Positions 42,745 through 55,918 are shown, counted from the stretch's first letter. The stretch is DNA of 64,000 nt from Turritopsis dohrnii (GCA_027922465.2 BQMF02000047.1:310001-374000), one strand, 5' to 3'. The notes: generated from the sequence alone by a model not told the origin. Made by a program: numbers and translations.

Positions 42745-45700
42745 TATTCTAGTTCCGTATATGCTCCGTATATGCCATTCACATTTACCGTAATTATTCG
42801 ATCTAGACCACTTCGTTAATTCGATCGTGTACGCTTATATATAATGTTGGTTGATGGTAGCAGATGATAAACAGAAATCAAGTTTTCTACTAAAATGCAA
42901 CTGCTCGTATTTTTAAAGAACTAATGAACTGCGATTTAGTCGTGTAGTAATATCAACATCATTTTCCTAGTCCATCAAAAATTAATTTGGGGATGCACCA
43001 AACTATTCCTTACCTTTTCGCGAATATGTGAACGGGATATCGGTGTGCTTTTATTCAATTGTGTGCGCTAATTTCTAAGATTTCGTTAAGCAGTATGCGT
43101 ATATTGAACGCTCATTAGAAGGTACGCGTTAAATCGAATAATTGCGGTATGTCGATAGATTGAGAATATTTTCGAAAAGAGGATTTTTTTTACTTTTAGA
43201 GATATGACGATATGTATAAGAAGCTTGATGCATTTGATCAATAATGTAAATTTTTTTCTATTAAATCTATTGCGAAAGAACTGTGAAAATATATTGTTTC
43301 GCCGTAATATTTTTACCAAACAAATTATTTGTATAAGAAGCGCTATTTTTATATGATTATGGGCGATATTTTTTTCGTCATCTAAATTTTCATGACAAAA
43401 GATATAGGCAATCTAAATGCACATTCTATCGAAAGAAGATCATAGTGTCTTTCCAATCCCAAAAATACTTAACGCTTTTATAACGTTTATTCCAACGTTT
43501 CAAGAAATGCTTAGGAGGAATACAGTTTAATCAAATTATTTTTTAAAGAATTATGGAAAAATTGTATAATTCATATGCAGTATTTTGACCTGTAAGTTTG
43601 GAAACGCTGAATATAATTAATATAATTAATAGTATAATTAATAGCAATGATGATAATTAAGAAACTAGAATTAGATTTCGTTTGTTGTTTTTTTCTTCAT
43701 TTCTTGACTTTCACGTATTATCATGTAATGCTAAGCAAACTATGACGATCATGGTTAGACCAGGGATCACACATCCCTGGTTAGACTTAATGGTTGTTAT
43801 GGGGTGGGAGTGCGCATGGTACAACCTCATACAATGCAAGATGCAAGATACACGATTATGGATGCTGTACTAGGTTTATGATTGCACTTTTCGAGTTTAT
43901 GTTGATTTCATAGAGACACGTGAAGAACTGACATCAGGCCTTTTTGTACAAATGTCTGTATATGACAGTATACAGGACTCTTGTTTTTCTAATTTCAATT
44001 TCTCTTTCTGGTGACTGAAACGGTCGCATTTCCTGTTTTGTATCGATGCGTGAAAAATTAGCGATTACATGATTGGAAATCAATTACTGGTGTATGCGAG
44101 CATGAGCGTATGTTACAATAATCACCAAGGTAACTAGTTTCTCTAAGCCAACATATGCTCTCATGTACTTCTCTTACGACCTCATTCCTTCCAACTGCTC
44201 TGAATGTGGCATATATAACTATTTCTTTCCTTATCTCTTCATGTAATGCAGTTTCTATTAAAATGTACTTGAGCATTCAATCCATAGTGCGGAATATACA
44301 ATGAAAACTGAAACATTCTCAGCTAACTATAAAATAATAAAAAAGCTTGTTAAATTCCATCAGTTTAAAAAATTTCTTTTACAAAAAACAGTTGTCTCCT
44401 TGGTTCTTTTATGAAGCCAAACTGTGATCAGTCAATTTATCCATCTCATATGGTCCTATCTATTTCGATGTAAACTCATCACCTATTCAATCATTACTAT
44501 GTTTATTCTTCTTCAAAACGATTGCAGCTGAAATGTCATTAGTTTTGAGATAGCAAAGCTCATAGTCGCGTTTTTGTTTTTTCTGTAACTTCATGGTGCT
44601 GACTCTAGAACTGAATTGAAAGATCTTCAACTTTGAAACTTGGAACTTTGAAAGATCCTCAGTATTGTTAAATTTGCTTAAATGTTGCTTGATGAAAGCT
44701 CAAGCAGGAAATATTGTCGCACTTGGTGATGCGATGACGCCTCGTAACCACACAGGGCAAAAAGTACACATTCAATAACCTTTGACCAATATATATTGGG
44801 TTGCTATCCTGAAAATGAATCCTTGATTATTTTATTTCACTCCTTATTCCTTCTTTTTTTATACAAGAGCTTTCTGTTATCAATGCTGAACTTTTTACAT
44901 GGCACACGGTCTTTTTTATAAGCAACCAAAGTCAGACGTTAGTTAGTAATGTTGCTTAAAAAATGACCATTTTTTAGTAGTAATGTTGCTTAATTTGTTG
45001 CTAAGAATTAATTGAAAAAATATGTATTTCCAGTCTTGAATACCTTTGTGTAAGCCTAAGTATTTAAGTACAAAAGTGTAAAACATAGTACTGCAACCTA
45101 GTGTAACCACCTAGTGTGGCAATTTTGCTAGCTGTAGCAATGCTAGTGCTTAACTTTTTGAGAAAATTTACTAGTGTTGCTTATAAACGTGTTGCTTATA
45201 AAAGAACAAAACGTGTACACGAAATGGAAATACTATTTTCAATGAACCAATAAGCTTTAGAGAAAGAACACAGAAAGGTAGTAGAATTGTATTGTAGAAA
45301 AAAATAAATATTTTGGTTGTGTACCTCTACCTCGTGTTACTGATACACGATAGACTTTGAATCCGTTATACTTTTCGATTCAAATTCAATATGTTTCCTT
45401 CGACTGTTTCCAAACTTCTAGGCAATCTAGAGGTAGTATTTTTCAAATATTTCCTTGGCGCATCGGCCCCAACACCATGGGGCCTCTTTCGGTAATACAG
45501 ATTAATTGACGATCAATTACCATGATAGCACAACCGAGGATAACAAAATCGAAAACAAGGAAGGAATATAAAGTGTTTGTCAAGATATTGGCGTTTAAAC
45601 TGAAACTCGAGAAATCGTCGTATCTTATGTCATTGCGTGTGGTATTATCAAACATTTGTGTTTGAAATTCGAAGTTAGTCAATTTAAAAAATAATGACGA

Positions 45701-46019
45701 AAATATGACCTTTTGTCACGCAGTTGAGGATATATGATGGCTTAATTATATACAAAAAATGCTACTCTTTTTTTAAGATCCTCCTCTGCGCATACATCTG
45801 TCTTGAAAATAATTCCGGACTTTTAGTATAGTGTATAGCAAAGTCATGCGCATAAGACGACTTCAAATTAAAGATGGAGGTCTAAAAAGATACAAAAGTG
45901 GCGTAGCATCACTTGTTTTATTAAATCACACAGCTAGCTAAAAGAGATAGTGACGTAGAGATAAGAGATTACTTGTTAAATGTGCTGTATATCTTTTGAT
46001 AAGCAGTGTGCTCGGCCGG
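42745..46019. other. AT-rich gap between FAM151-like and ZDHHC genes
   Basis: No supported gene. A short hairpin GACCAGGGATC/CCCTGGT is at about 43757-43790. The right end is the ZDHHC promoter and 5' UTR. Confidence 0.4.
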
Positions 46020-49000
46020 ATGGTGGAAAATAAACAATATAAACCAATAATGGCTCAACGTAACTGGGAAGTATTCCCAGGAAGGAACAAATTTTACTGT
46101 GATGGACGTATCATAATGTCTAGAAATAATTGTATATTTGTGTTGACAGTAATTTTAATTATTGGAACATGTGCATTATTTTTTGCCTTTGAGTGAGTAA
46201 TTGTGTTTCTGTTGCATTTTTCTTTTTTTCTTTGATTACCAACTACATTTTTCTATGGTTTTTGGCTCTTCTGCCCCATCCACCTATGTCTATCATCCAC
46301 TTGATCTTTTTGTTTAGTTGCCCGTACTTAGCAAAGAAGTTATCAGTTGCAATACCTATTGTTGGTGTGTGGCTATTTCTGTTTGTGATGGCTACACTGC
46401 TTCGCACGGCATTTAGTGATCCTGGTATCATTCCAAGAGCTGCCCCAGATGAGGCTGCATACATTGAAAAATCTTTTTGTAAGTACTAAAATTAGTGTGG
46501 AGTTTCATGGTGATTAGATAGATAGATGAATCCTAGAAATATTATTGGTTCTGCTTAAAATCTCAACAAATCTCAACAACTGATGTCAAAATTCTTTTAT
46601 CCAATAATTGGGGATTCAGTTAAAATCATGAGAAAGACCTGATTATGTACATGTGCCCCAGCAGCACTTTTTCAGTTAGTTAAGAGCTGAAATCTGAGAA
46701 ATCTATAGTAAATTTAATAAAACTTGTCTAAGCGACTAGATCTTGTAATACGGTCTATATATATTTAACCAAACAGAGAGAAACAAATTTGTTGTCAAAA
46801 TCGGATCATTGTGAGCATTCAAGATGTACCCATGTTATATACCTTCAGGGGCTAATACAGACATTTTGACATTTTGACATCGACAACCGCTTTTGGGCGT
46901 AAAAAATTGGCATCCAAAGAAGAAAGTTCACTTGCAAATAATGCAAGTCATCACAAAAAATACAACAAAACAACAAAACTTCAGTAACTTATCAATGTTA
47001 TATTTCAGAAAAAACACAACCTACCAAAATGCAAAAATAATGTAAATAATGCAAAGATCGGGAGATGGTTTCACATCTTTACATGTTTCAAGTGTGTCAC
47101 CGTTTTTAATCATAAAATAATCAATCTGATTAAATATTGCATTATGCAGTCACATAGATTTGCCAGTAATTAGTCTTCGCTGTTTTGCGTGAAATATATA
47201 TAATGAGAAATTAAAGGGAAATTAAGCCTTTATCAAAAACTTTTTATATTAGCTGCAGAAAGGTCTCATTAATCTTCTGTGATCATCAAAAATTATCTTA
47301 AATGATAATTATACTCAGTTTTTTGTTATTTAGTATCTAACAGTGCTCTGCGATGGAAATTTTGATGTCACAGCGCGATCGCTCTTTTTGTAAGGATTGC
47401 ATAAACTAGAATATTTTGTTTTTGTTGATGAAAGTTCTTAAGTTCTTCGTGATAAAAATTATTATGTTGAGATTTATAGCAGGTACACGTGCGCAATTGA
47501 GTTTTTGAACGAATGTGTAAAAAGTTCAGTATGAGTGTTTTTTATTCAATTTCCGCGCTTTTAATCGTAGGAAATTGTTTGGTTTACACATTCTATCTAT
47601 CTATGTGTCACAGTTTTTTGCTGTTTTCGGAAAATCCGTTCAGATTTCAGATTGTTTGTTTATTCAGAATAGTTAATGACAGACCCGAAACTCTATGCTA
47701 AATGTAATACAAAAGACCACTTTCAATATTGATTCATAAAAATATTAACATTTTTATACCTTTGAAATTTGACAGTCATTTTGTCAGATTTTGACTAAAA
47801 TTGGACAATTTGGGCCAAATTTGGACCAAATTTAGAAAATTCTTCAAATTTTACAAAATTTTGCACAGATGACATTTGAAAGGTGCTGATTTCGAATTTG
47901 ATAGTCAATTTCTCAGATTTGACTAAAATTGGACAATTTGCAGGCTTCGTCACGACAGCTACGCGATCGCGTTCCTGCGCGCTGTCGCGTAGCTAAAGCT
48001 ATGCAATGGACGTGTTTTTTCGCGTAGTAACGATTTAGCTTCATGAAAAACTTTTTCTTGTTGTTTATGAGATTTTTGCGTAAGCAAGAAATCTATTAAA
48101 ACCTTCCGTGTTTTTGGTTCAATTTTCTCACTGTCCAAACTAACTTCCGCGGCGCTTGTTAACCGGAAAGGGGAAAGCACAAGACAATAATTTTTTGGGC
48201 GTTTGAGGGATATCAGGAGTGCATCTCAACTAAGCCTTAACCTACTGTCAACAAGGACAGATGATGTCAACAAGGACGACTGTACACTTAGCCTGCTTAG
48301 GCTGTCAACCAGGACAGCGTCTAATGAAAACTTATCTGACTGTCAACAAGGACAGCTATAAACTTATCCTGCCTAAGCTGTCAACCAGGACAGCATCTGA
48401 TGAAAACTTGTATCGACTGTCAACAAGGACAGCTATAAACTTAGCCTGCTTAGGCTGTCAACCAGGACAGCATCTAATGAAAAAACACTTGTAACTGACT
48501 GTCAACAAGGACAGGTAGAAAAACTTGGACTGTGTAGACTGTCAACCAGGACAGTATCTAAAATACGACTAAACTAACTGTCAACAAGGACAGCTGACTA
48601 CTGCACCCCCTCAATCCGTATATTCGCTAAATAACAAACTTCCATAAATACAAGGAACAACCAAATAAATAACTCCAACTATAAATTTAATAAAGTAAAC
48701 GTACCCATGTGGTACTATAAATACAACTCTAACTTTTGTGAAAATCCTAAGAAAATGTCATGTACAAGGGTCAAAACCTAACAATAAGAAGTGTGACTGC
48801 CGACTAGAACAAAAAGAAAACTATAAAACAAGCACACCCAGACCGGGTGGGTGGGAGGAAATTTCGATACACAACAAAAACGTGCCAGCGAAAGGAAGCG
48901 AAACGAACTAAAAAATGCCGGCAGCCGAACCACGCAACAAGTACGATACTGTAAGATCAAATGAGACAACATGCCGAATAGCCGCGCTCGCGCAAGATGA

Positions 49001-52000
49001 CCCCAAAACGCAGCAAGAATGCGGTTGTGCTTCCCCCCGGTTAACAAGCGTTAAGTAAACTTAACTCCCATTTTATGTCTAATATGGTGCGTCGTCGAAA
49101 TGTCAATTCCCATGAAAGAAAATGGCGTACATCCATTCTTAATTCAAAATTGTATCCATATCTCAAAATATCTTCTGAATCGTTGTGAGATGAATAATAA
49201 AAATTTCCAGAAACATTAGAAAGTGTTATAATGTTTTTATGTTACCATTTCATTATTTGAATCATATCAAGTGGGTATTATTTAAGTACAAAATATGAAC
49301 AAAAAATGTAGAAATCCTTATGCCTGTTAAGGCTCTTGTACAATATTTGTGATGTTGTTTTTCATAGTACGCGATCCCGTAGCTAATGTATTCTAGCTAC
49401 GGCTTTTATCCCGCGGTTAGACATTTCTTCATGGCGAAGCATGAATTTGGGCCAAATTTGGACCAAATTTAGAAAGTTCTTCAAATTTCACAAAATTTTG
49501 CACAGGTCACATTTGAAAGCTGCTGATTTCGAATTTGACAGTCATTTTGTCAGATTTGACTGGACCAAATTTCGAAAAATCTTCAATTTTCATGAAAGTT
49601 TGTACAAAGCAGAGATGAAAGATGTGGATTTTGAATTTGCCAATCATTTTGTTAGATTTGACCATAATTTGGCAATTCGGTAATGTTGTATTTTTGAGAC
49701 TAGATATGTATCTTTGTGTCCTGCGGCTTCTTGTATACCTTTGAAATACCTTCAGAGGTTATTTTAACCGTTGAAAAACTTTCTAATTCAATCTTTAAAA
49801 TTTTTATTATCAAGTCCGTAAAATACAGAGCCTGTGAAACACTTTCCAACCGATTTCGTTTATGTTTTGAGGAAGTTGTTGAAGTAGCTTCGTAGAAGCT
49901 TTGAAGAAGAATTTTGAGACTTCTTTCATATCTTTATCTAATATTGCAAATGAAATATTATCATGAGAACATTCTTTATAGAGGAGATATTGATGTTTAG
50001 CTGACTGTGGGAAAAATTCTTATAAAGAAGATCTGATAATGAACAAAACTGTGCCGTGAAAAAACTTTTAATATCAATAGAAATGTATGTAGTATCAACA
50101 TGAATACGTCTTATCAATAAATGCATGAAACATGTTCATTTTATTTAATAAATATTATACTGAAAGTTGAAGATATTGAAAAAAGTAAACAAGTGAAATT
50201 GTCATAAGACACGAATTGTATTCTTCACTTGTTAGTGAATTGATCCATCTGTCCACTCACTGATACAAACTGAAAGTAGCTTTTCGTTGTAACTGCAGGT
50301 TCTTTCTGTTCATATTTTGTTGCTGCTTAAAGCAACCTTTTTTTTTCTCAGTGTTACTTTTTTTTCTTCTTTCTGCTTTAATTTTCCATCAATAAAGACT
50401 GCAACTTCTCAGAATTAATATAACTTGATGAAAGTTTGTAGGCCAATTTGCAAGGCAAATAGTTCTGCTGGGTTGAGCTACTGAGGATGACTTTGCAGCT
50501 TGTGTCATCGAGCATCAGTGTTCAGTATGATGAAGATCAACATTATGCTCTCGCAGAATCTTTTTTTATGTACTGAATAAATGGTGGGAATTCATCTTTT
50601 CGATAAAAATGCTCAATGACGCAAAAGTGGAATTTGTTTCATTTGATTCACTTTTTTCTCACTGTAATGTCTTTACATCATGCAGCCAAATTCTCATCAT
50701 GAGAGTGTGGCATTAAAGCTAATAAATGTATTGCCTGTTTTTGAACTTTTCACTCATTCTTCATACCAAATCTGCTGCCATTTTTAAATTTAAAAAGCAA
50801 ACAAAAAAACATTTTAGGAATATCGTCAAATTGAAAAAGAAATTTAAATGATGAAATGATGAAAATAATATATTACATACTTATAAGCAAATAATATAAA
50901 TGACAAAATGAAACTAGGAAGAATAAAAATCAGTCGTTTTGCTTGGGATGAAATCAACAAAATAATTACTCAGCCGATCTTAGATCGAGATGAGTATTGG
51001 AATCGGCGTTTTTCTTCTTCTTCTTCATTAAATTTTGCCGTTTTCGGAAAGTCCGTTCGGATTTTGGATTGTTTGTTTATTTAATGACAGACCCAAAACG
51101 TGATGCTAAATGCAATACAAAAAGGGCACTTTCAATAATAACTCATAAAAGAATGATCTTTTCTGTACTTCTGAAATACTTTTAGAAGTTATTTTAGACA
51201 TTTTTTGTTGATAACTTCTCAATTCAATCTTTAAAATTTTTATTATCAAGTCTGTAAAATATGCACACAGAGCTCGTGAAAACGCTTATGTTTTGAGGAA
51301 ATTGTAGAAGAAGCTTTGCAGAATCTTTGAAGAAGAATTTTAAGACTTTCTTTCCTGTCTTTATCAACTATTGCCATGGAAATATTATCATGGGAACATT
51401 CTTTGTAGGAAATATTTATGTTTAGTCGACTCTGCGAAAAGTTCTTGAAAAAGAAGATGAAGATAATAAACAAAACTGTGTTGTGTGTGAAAAACTTTCA
51501 ATATCACAACAGAAATGAATGTAGTATCAACATTACTGGTGAATACGTCTTATCAATAAATTCATTAAACATGCTCATTTCATTTAATAAATATTACACT
51601 AAAAGTTGAAGATATCGAAAAAAATAAACAAGTGGAATTGTCATTGAAAGCACACAAAATATACTTCACTTGTGACTGAATTGACTCATCTGTCTACACA
51701 CTGATACAAACCGAAAGTATAAACATCATGCGCAAGATATTGGTGAACAATAACGTTTAATAAAACTGTTTTTCTGGCTCCGAAATGTCACAGTGAATTG
51801 AAAAGTGGTCGAGATTAGTTTAATAAATTAAAGAAGGGAGTAATTTTGTGAATTCTAGACTGTATCAAATTATTAGTCAGTACAATGTTCGATCAAGTTA
51901 CCACTGTGTGGGACTGATTGTGTTAAATTCACATTGAAAAAGATGACGTTGTTCAAAATAATCAAGATTTTTTCTACTGCAAACCACTCGATGCAAGCAC

Positions 52001-55000
52001 AGAATAAGTTTGGGATATATATACAATGTCAGGAAAAATTCTTTGGATGATAATTAGAATCAAACCAATATACATACATATAATTTAAAAATTTGTCGTG
52101 TACCTAATATGTGCTAGGACACAATATAACATGTTTGAAAAGAACATAATACGGATCCTTAAAAAAGTTTTATTGTGTCATTTGTCTTTTCGTGCACAAT
52201 TGCTTTATTTATAAACTCCATGAAAAGATTCAAGTGGTAATATGCAGTCAGTGGCGGATCTAGAGGGCAGGCACATTCTGTGGAGAAACGCATTAACATA
52301 ATTTGTCAATTCGGTTTATAATATTACCAATGGGATTGTTTGAATGTTTTTCTTTTATGTTTGAATTGCTAACACTTTTTTACACAAGTTGTGACTTACT
52401 TCTTGATCCGCCACTGACAGGTTTAGTAGAAATAGACTTTCATATTGTATGTTATGTTGATTTAAATTATATACTATATAATTTTTATATTGTCATGGAT
52501 TAAAATCTTTGAAATACCCAAGTTTCTCCTGCTCCTACTAATCCAAGTTGTGAACAATTTCATGAAACGTTTACTTAAATATGTTACCAATTCGCATTTC
52601 TGGCAAAATTTGGAAGGTTTGCACCAAAAAAAAAAATTGGAAGGTCCTGAATTTGGCAGTCACTTATGCAGATTTGACAAGGTCTTCAGTTTTTAAGCAA
52701 GTTTGACTTATTTTAACTCATTTGATTGTAATAGTGTTGAAGTCAATACAATTGTGCAAGTCTTCGATCCATATAATTTTACATAATTTATGCTAGGTAT
52801 ACTTCTGCAATTTATTTAGTCTTCCTCAGTTCGGACTAGCCTCTTACTATAAGCGTCATTTCAAAGGGCTTGCCTGTAATGTAACATTTAGCACAATTTA
52901 ATTGCAATTATAATTGTTATATCGGCTGAGTTACCGCCCTTTAGGGCTGTTTTATTCAATTTAAATTTACATTTCGTAATTAATTGCTTCAACATGGTTT
53001 GTTTGTATATTGGTTTTATCTGTATAATAGGTAATAGATCTTATCCAGAACTCTATTATAACAATCAATTATATACCTCATTGATTTACAAACTTTTACC
53101 TGGAGAACAGAATGGATTGACCTGTTTTCTTGTACAATTGTTTATTTTCGATATTCCCAGATCTGTGGGAATTTTAAGGTATCTGAGACATTGCTTGCAT
53201 TTATATACTCTGAACTCATGAAAATTTTAGCTATTTAAACACTATGCGTTTACCCATGTATCAGCTTAGCATTAACATTAAATAACATCAGTGTCATCAG
53301 TGCCACATACATTGATGAGGATCGACAATTCCCAAGTCATCATAACCAGTACAAGATAACTCCCCAGTCATACTGGAAATGTAACTATTGTGATATTCCT
53401 GGATCAAGAATTTTGAAAAAGTAGCACAGTTCAGATCCTGTGTCAACATGAAAATATTCCTAAAAATTGAAGAAAAGAATTCAGAATTTTTCATTTCTAT
53501 TTTGGTTTTCATATTTTTGGTTTTAATTTTTACCACTTCATAGGCAGTATCACTAGCCCCAGTGCCACCCTCGCAGTTTCGGATCTACAGTATACAAGTT
53601 GCCTTTGAAGAATTTGGTATTATGTGATGTACTGCTAAGAAAAAGATATAGCTAGGCTAAGCAAATGCTTAAAGTCTCCTATAAAGTCCTGTTATGTCCT
53701 GTTTTATCTTTTTCTTTAGCACCTCCAACTGAACCTGGAGTATATCGACCACCAGCTCGGCAAATAGATGTGGAGATTAAAGGACAGCTAGTGAAATTAA
53801 AATATTGCTTTACTTGCAAAATCTTTAGGCCGCCACGTGCTTCACATTGTAGCATGTGTGACAATTGTGTAGGTACGGATAAAGTTATTCTTAAATGAAT
53901 AGAGGTTGTGTTAATTGTTTCTCTAATCTAATGTTTTCTTTTGTTTCAGAGCGTTTTGACCATCACTGTCCTTGGGTATGTTGTTATTATATTAGGAAAT
54001 GAAATGTTGAAATAATTATTCTTAGAAATTTTTATGGTTTTTTGGCATATATCTCATAACCAATTTAACCTCTTACCTTGTTCATTATTGAATTACAAGG
54101 CCAATATAATTTCATTTGTTTACTGTTCATATTTTTGTATATATGTTGACTTTCTTAGGTTGGAAATTGTGTTGGAAAACGAAATTATCGCTATTTTTAT
54201 CTCTTCTTGGTTTCTTTATCTTTTCTATGTATATTTATATTTTCGTGCAGCGTGGCACATTTAGTTCTTCGTAAGTAATTTATTTATCAAATAACTTACT
54301 AGAAACATAAAATTTTGTCATTGCATAACGTTTATTGTTCCATTTATATTTCATGTCTTTCGAAATTGGGTAATAACAAACAATGATTATATTATCCTTC
54401 TAACACAGACAAACCTGTATGTAGTGTTCTAGAAAAACAAACACCTGCAAAACAGACGAGCAAATCAAATTGACTAGGACGGTCTTGTCTGAACATTTAC
54501 TTTGGTTTAAATACGTTGATTCAGGTTGTGATTTCTTCATCATTTTAGTGAGCGACGATAGACATTCATTTCTTGATGCTTTACAAGATACACCAACAAG
54601 ATATCTTTTCAATCAAATATTTGCATTTATTCATGTTTGCTTGTGTTTTTAATGATCATACCATTTCTTTTTGATTTTTCTTAACTCTGTAATTTCACTG
54701 CTCTGGTCTCAATAATCTGTTTCTTCTCTGTTTGGTCGGTGGTTGGTTTGGCTGGCTTCCACACATACCTTGTCTCCTCAAATTTGACAACCAACGAGGA
54801 TGTAAGTAGATTTTGATGTATAACATGTGTAGCATGTTTTGCAGGATTTATTTGAACTTAATCTTTGTTTTCGTTTTTGAACAGATAAAAGGTACCTGGG
54901 CAGCAAAGAGAGGCGAAAGAAATATCAATCCTTACAGTAAAGGATCGTTTCTAGCAAACTGTTTCCATGTCGTGTGTGGTCCTGCGTATCCAAGGTAGAA

Positions 55001-55918
55001 ACCAACATAAACAAATCTTTTTCTCCCGGAGAAATCCAGGGTTTTTGGTCTTTAGATTGTTGTTTTTTAAGTTTTAGGCGAATATGTTCTATGAATACAT
55101 GAAATTGTGATCTGAACGTCTTTTCATTTTCACAACCCACATCTTGAAAAAGGAACAACTAACCGTTGTCTACAAACATCACTTAACACACGACTAAGTG
55201 ATGTTTGTAGAGAACGGTTAGTTCCTGTCCAAGATTGCGCAATCACTAAGCAACTACTTTATAGAATCCATTATGATGTCGATTAATTGGGAATGAACAC
55301 GAGCCATTCTATGAATCACACTACAATTAAAGAAGAAGAAGAAGAAGAAGAAGAACTGTTCCCAGTGGGCGATTTTGTTGAAAATTCACTGTGAAGGAGC
55401 ACTTTTCTATAGAAACGCGCACAATATTTCAATTTCATCGCAGTAACTTTTTGACGATTTTGCCCACTGGGTTGATTGCAAACATCTGTTTCTAAATGAA
55501 ACAATTACTATCTATTGTTATGTTACCTACATTGTAAGATTCTGCTCAACATGCTTCCCATTCAACACCATATATTCTTTTTTTCTTCAGCTTATTGCGC
55601 AGGCGCGAAATCGTTGTTCCTGATACGCTTGATACTTTAGAGAAATATCGCTCCTTGCCAGAATCGACTGCTGTGACGGTATAAACTTGTTGTTGTTGTT
55701 GTTGTTGTTGTTTTTTATAATCTCGTCTGTATTTTGTATGAATCTGTCCGACGATTATATATGTTTAGATTCCTGATACTCCAACCACGAGAGATTACGA
55801 TAATTCTTCAACCAGATCCACTAGTGCCCCTCTACTCGCTGGACGCACGGGGTCAGAAAGTTCCGATCCTCTGAAAGATGATGGTGAAAAGGGTCTGCTT
55901 AAACTAAGCAGCGTCTAA
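46020..55918 (+). CDS. Palmitoyltransferase ZDHHC9/14/18-type, ten exons
   Basis: DHHC S-acyltransferases attach palmitate to cysteines of membrane proteins; ZDHHC9/14/18 act at the Golgi. Exons: 46020-46192, 46318-46478, 53720-53872, 53950-53975, 54159-54270, 54549-54600, 54699-54801, 54885-54994, 55591-55678, 55769-55918; phases agree throughout and total 375 residues. Visible order: [15 protein letters not shown] at the N-terminus, two membrane helices, [15 protein letters not shown], the Cys-rich domain ([20 protein letters not shown], then [20 protein letters not shown] with the catalytic DHHC), two further helices ([29 protein letters not shown]), TTNEDIKGTW and NPYS of the TTxE region, and a polar tail. 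Exon 4 has only 26 nt and encodes DHHC. Intron 6 is AT-AC (54601-54698). Intron 2 is 7.2 kb and carries repeats. ATG at 46020 chosen as first in frame. All key residues are intact. Confidence 0.93.
47941..49443. mobile_element. 1.5 kb nonautonomous DNA transposon with a palindrome array, 6-bp target duplication
   Basis: 1503 bp inserted in repeat family R copy 2, with AATTTG duplicated on both sides (47935-47940; 49444-49449); copy 1 at 24090-24110 shows the empty site. Ends form an imperfect inverted repeat: CAGGCTTCGTCACGA left, CATGCTTCGCCATGA on the opposite strand at right. Both ends carry GCGATCGCG/CGTAGCTA phrases. The centre (48245-48593) is the palindrome array. No open frame resembling a transposase. 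Higher GC than its surroundings. Confidence 0.85.
48245..48593. repeat. 38-bp-periodic array of ten 16-bp palindromes
   Basis: CTGTC-N6-GACAG units start at 48245, 48264 (decayed), 48302, 48340, 48378, 48417, 48455, 48499, 48539 and 48578. The centre alternates AACAAG and AACCAG from 48264 on, so the real repeat is a 76-77 bp dimer. Spacers are similar to one another (TATAAACTTAGCCTGCTTAG; ATCTAATGAAAACTT). Confidence 0.95.
51020..51830. repeat. Interspersed repeat family R, copy 3
   Basis: Starts with GCCGTTTTCGGAAAGTCCG and ends beyond CATGCGCAAGATATTGGTGA, but lacks the 128-bp tandem block of copies 1 and 2. More diverged. In ZDHHC intron 2. Confidence 0.75.
52249..52421. mobile_element. 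Small hAT-like MITE
   Basis: About 170 bp with inverted ends CAGTGGCGGATCTAGAGG and CAGTGGCGGATCAAGAAG. CAGTGGCGGATC is a common hAT-type terminus in animal genomes (from memory). An 8-bp duplication could not be confirmed. In ZDHHC intron 2. Confidence 0.55.
54601..54698 (+). other. U12-type AT-AC intron of the ZDHHC gene
   Basis: Donor ATATCTTTTC (U12 AT-AC consensus ATATCCTTT), branch-site-like TTTTCTTAACT at 54677-54686 and terminal AC at 54697-54698, with about 13 nt between the branch A and the 3' end. Splicing here joins [14 protein letters not shown] without gap against the vertebrate ETPGTVLEVLICFF. No GT-AG alternative keeps this alignment. Confidence 0.8.
55151..55226. repeat. Inverted repeat in ZDHHC intron 8
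   Basis: AGGAACAACTAACCGTTGTC then TACAAACATCACTTA pairs with TAAGTGATGTTTGTA then GAGAACGGTTAGTTCCT across a loop of about 10 nt. Confidence 0.85.
55361..55471. repeat. Possible miniature element with CCCAGTGGGC ends
   Basis: CCCAGTGGGC at the left and its reverse complement GCCCACTGGG at the right, about 110 bp apart in ZDHHC intron 8; preceded by an AAG microsatellite (55333-55354). Confidence 0.4.

Larger units (their letters stand above)
47540..50280. repeat. Interspersed repeat family R, copy 2 (interrupted)
   Basis: Matches copy 1 (23820-24960) along its length, in the same orientation. The match breaks at 47940 and resumes at 49444 where a 1.5 kb element has inserted; the join reads exactly as the uninterrupted copy 1. 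Lies within ZDHHC intron 2. Confidence 0.85.

Noticed and set aside
43757..43790. Short hairpin GACCAGGGATC/CCCTGGT
   Set aside because: Only 8-9 bp stem; common by chance in a window of this size.
48245..48593. CRISPR array
   Set aside because: Regular repeats and spacers, but spacers are similar to each other, no cas genes, a eukaryotic host, and clear location inside a transposon.
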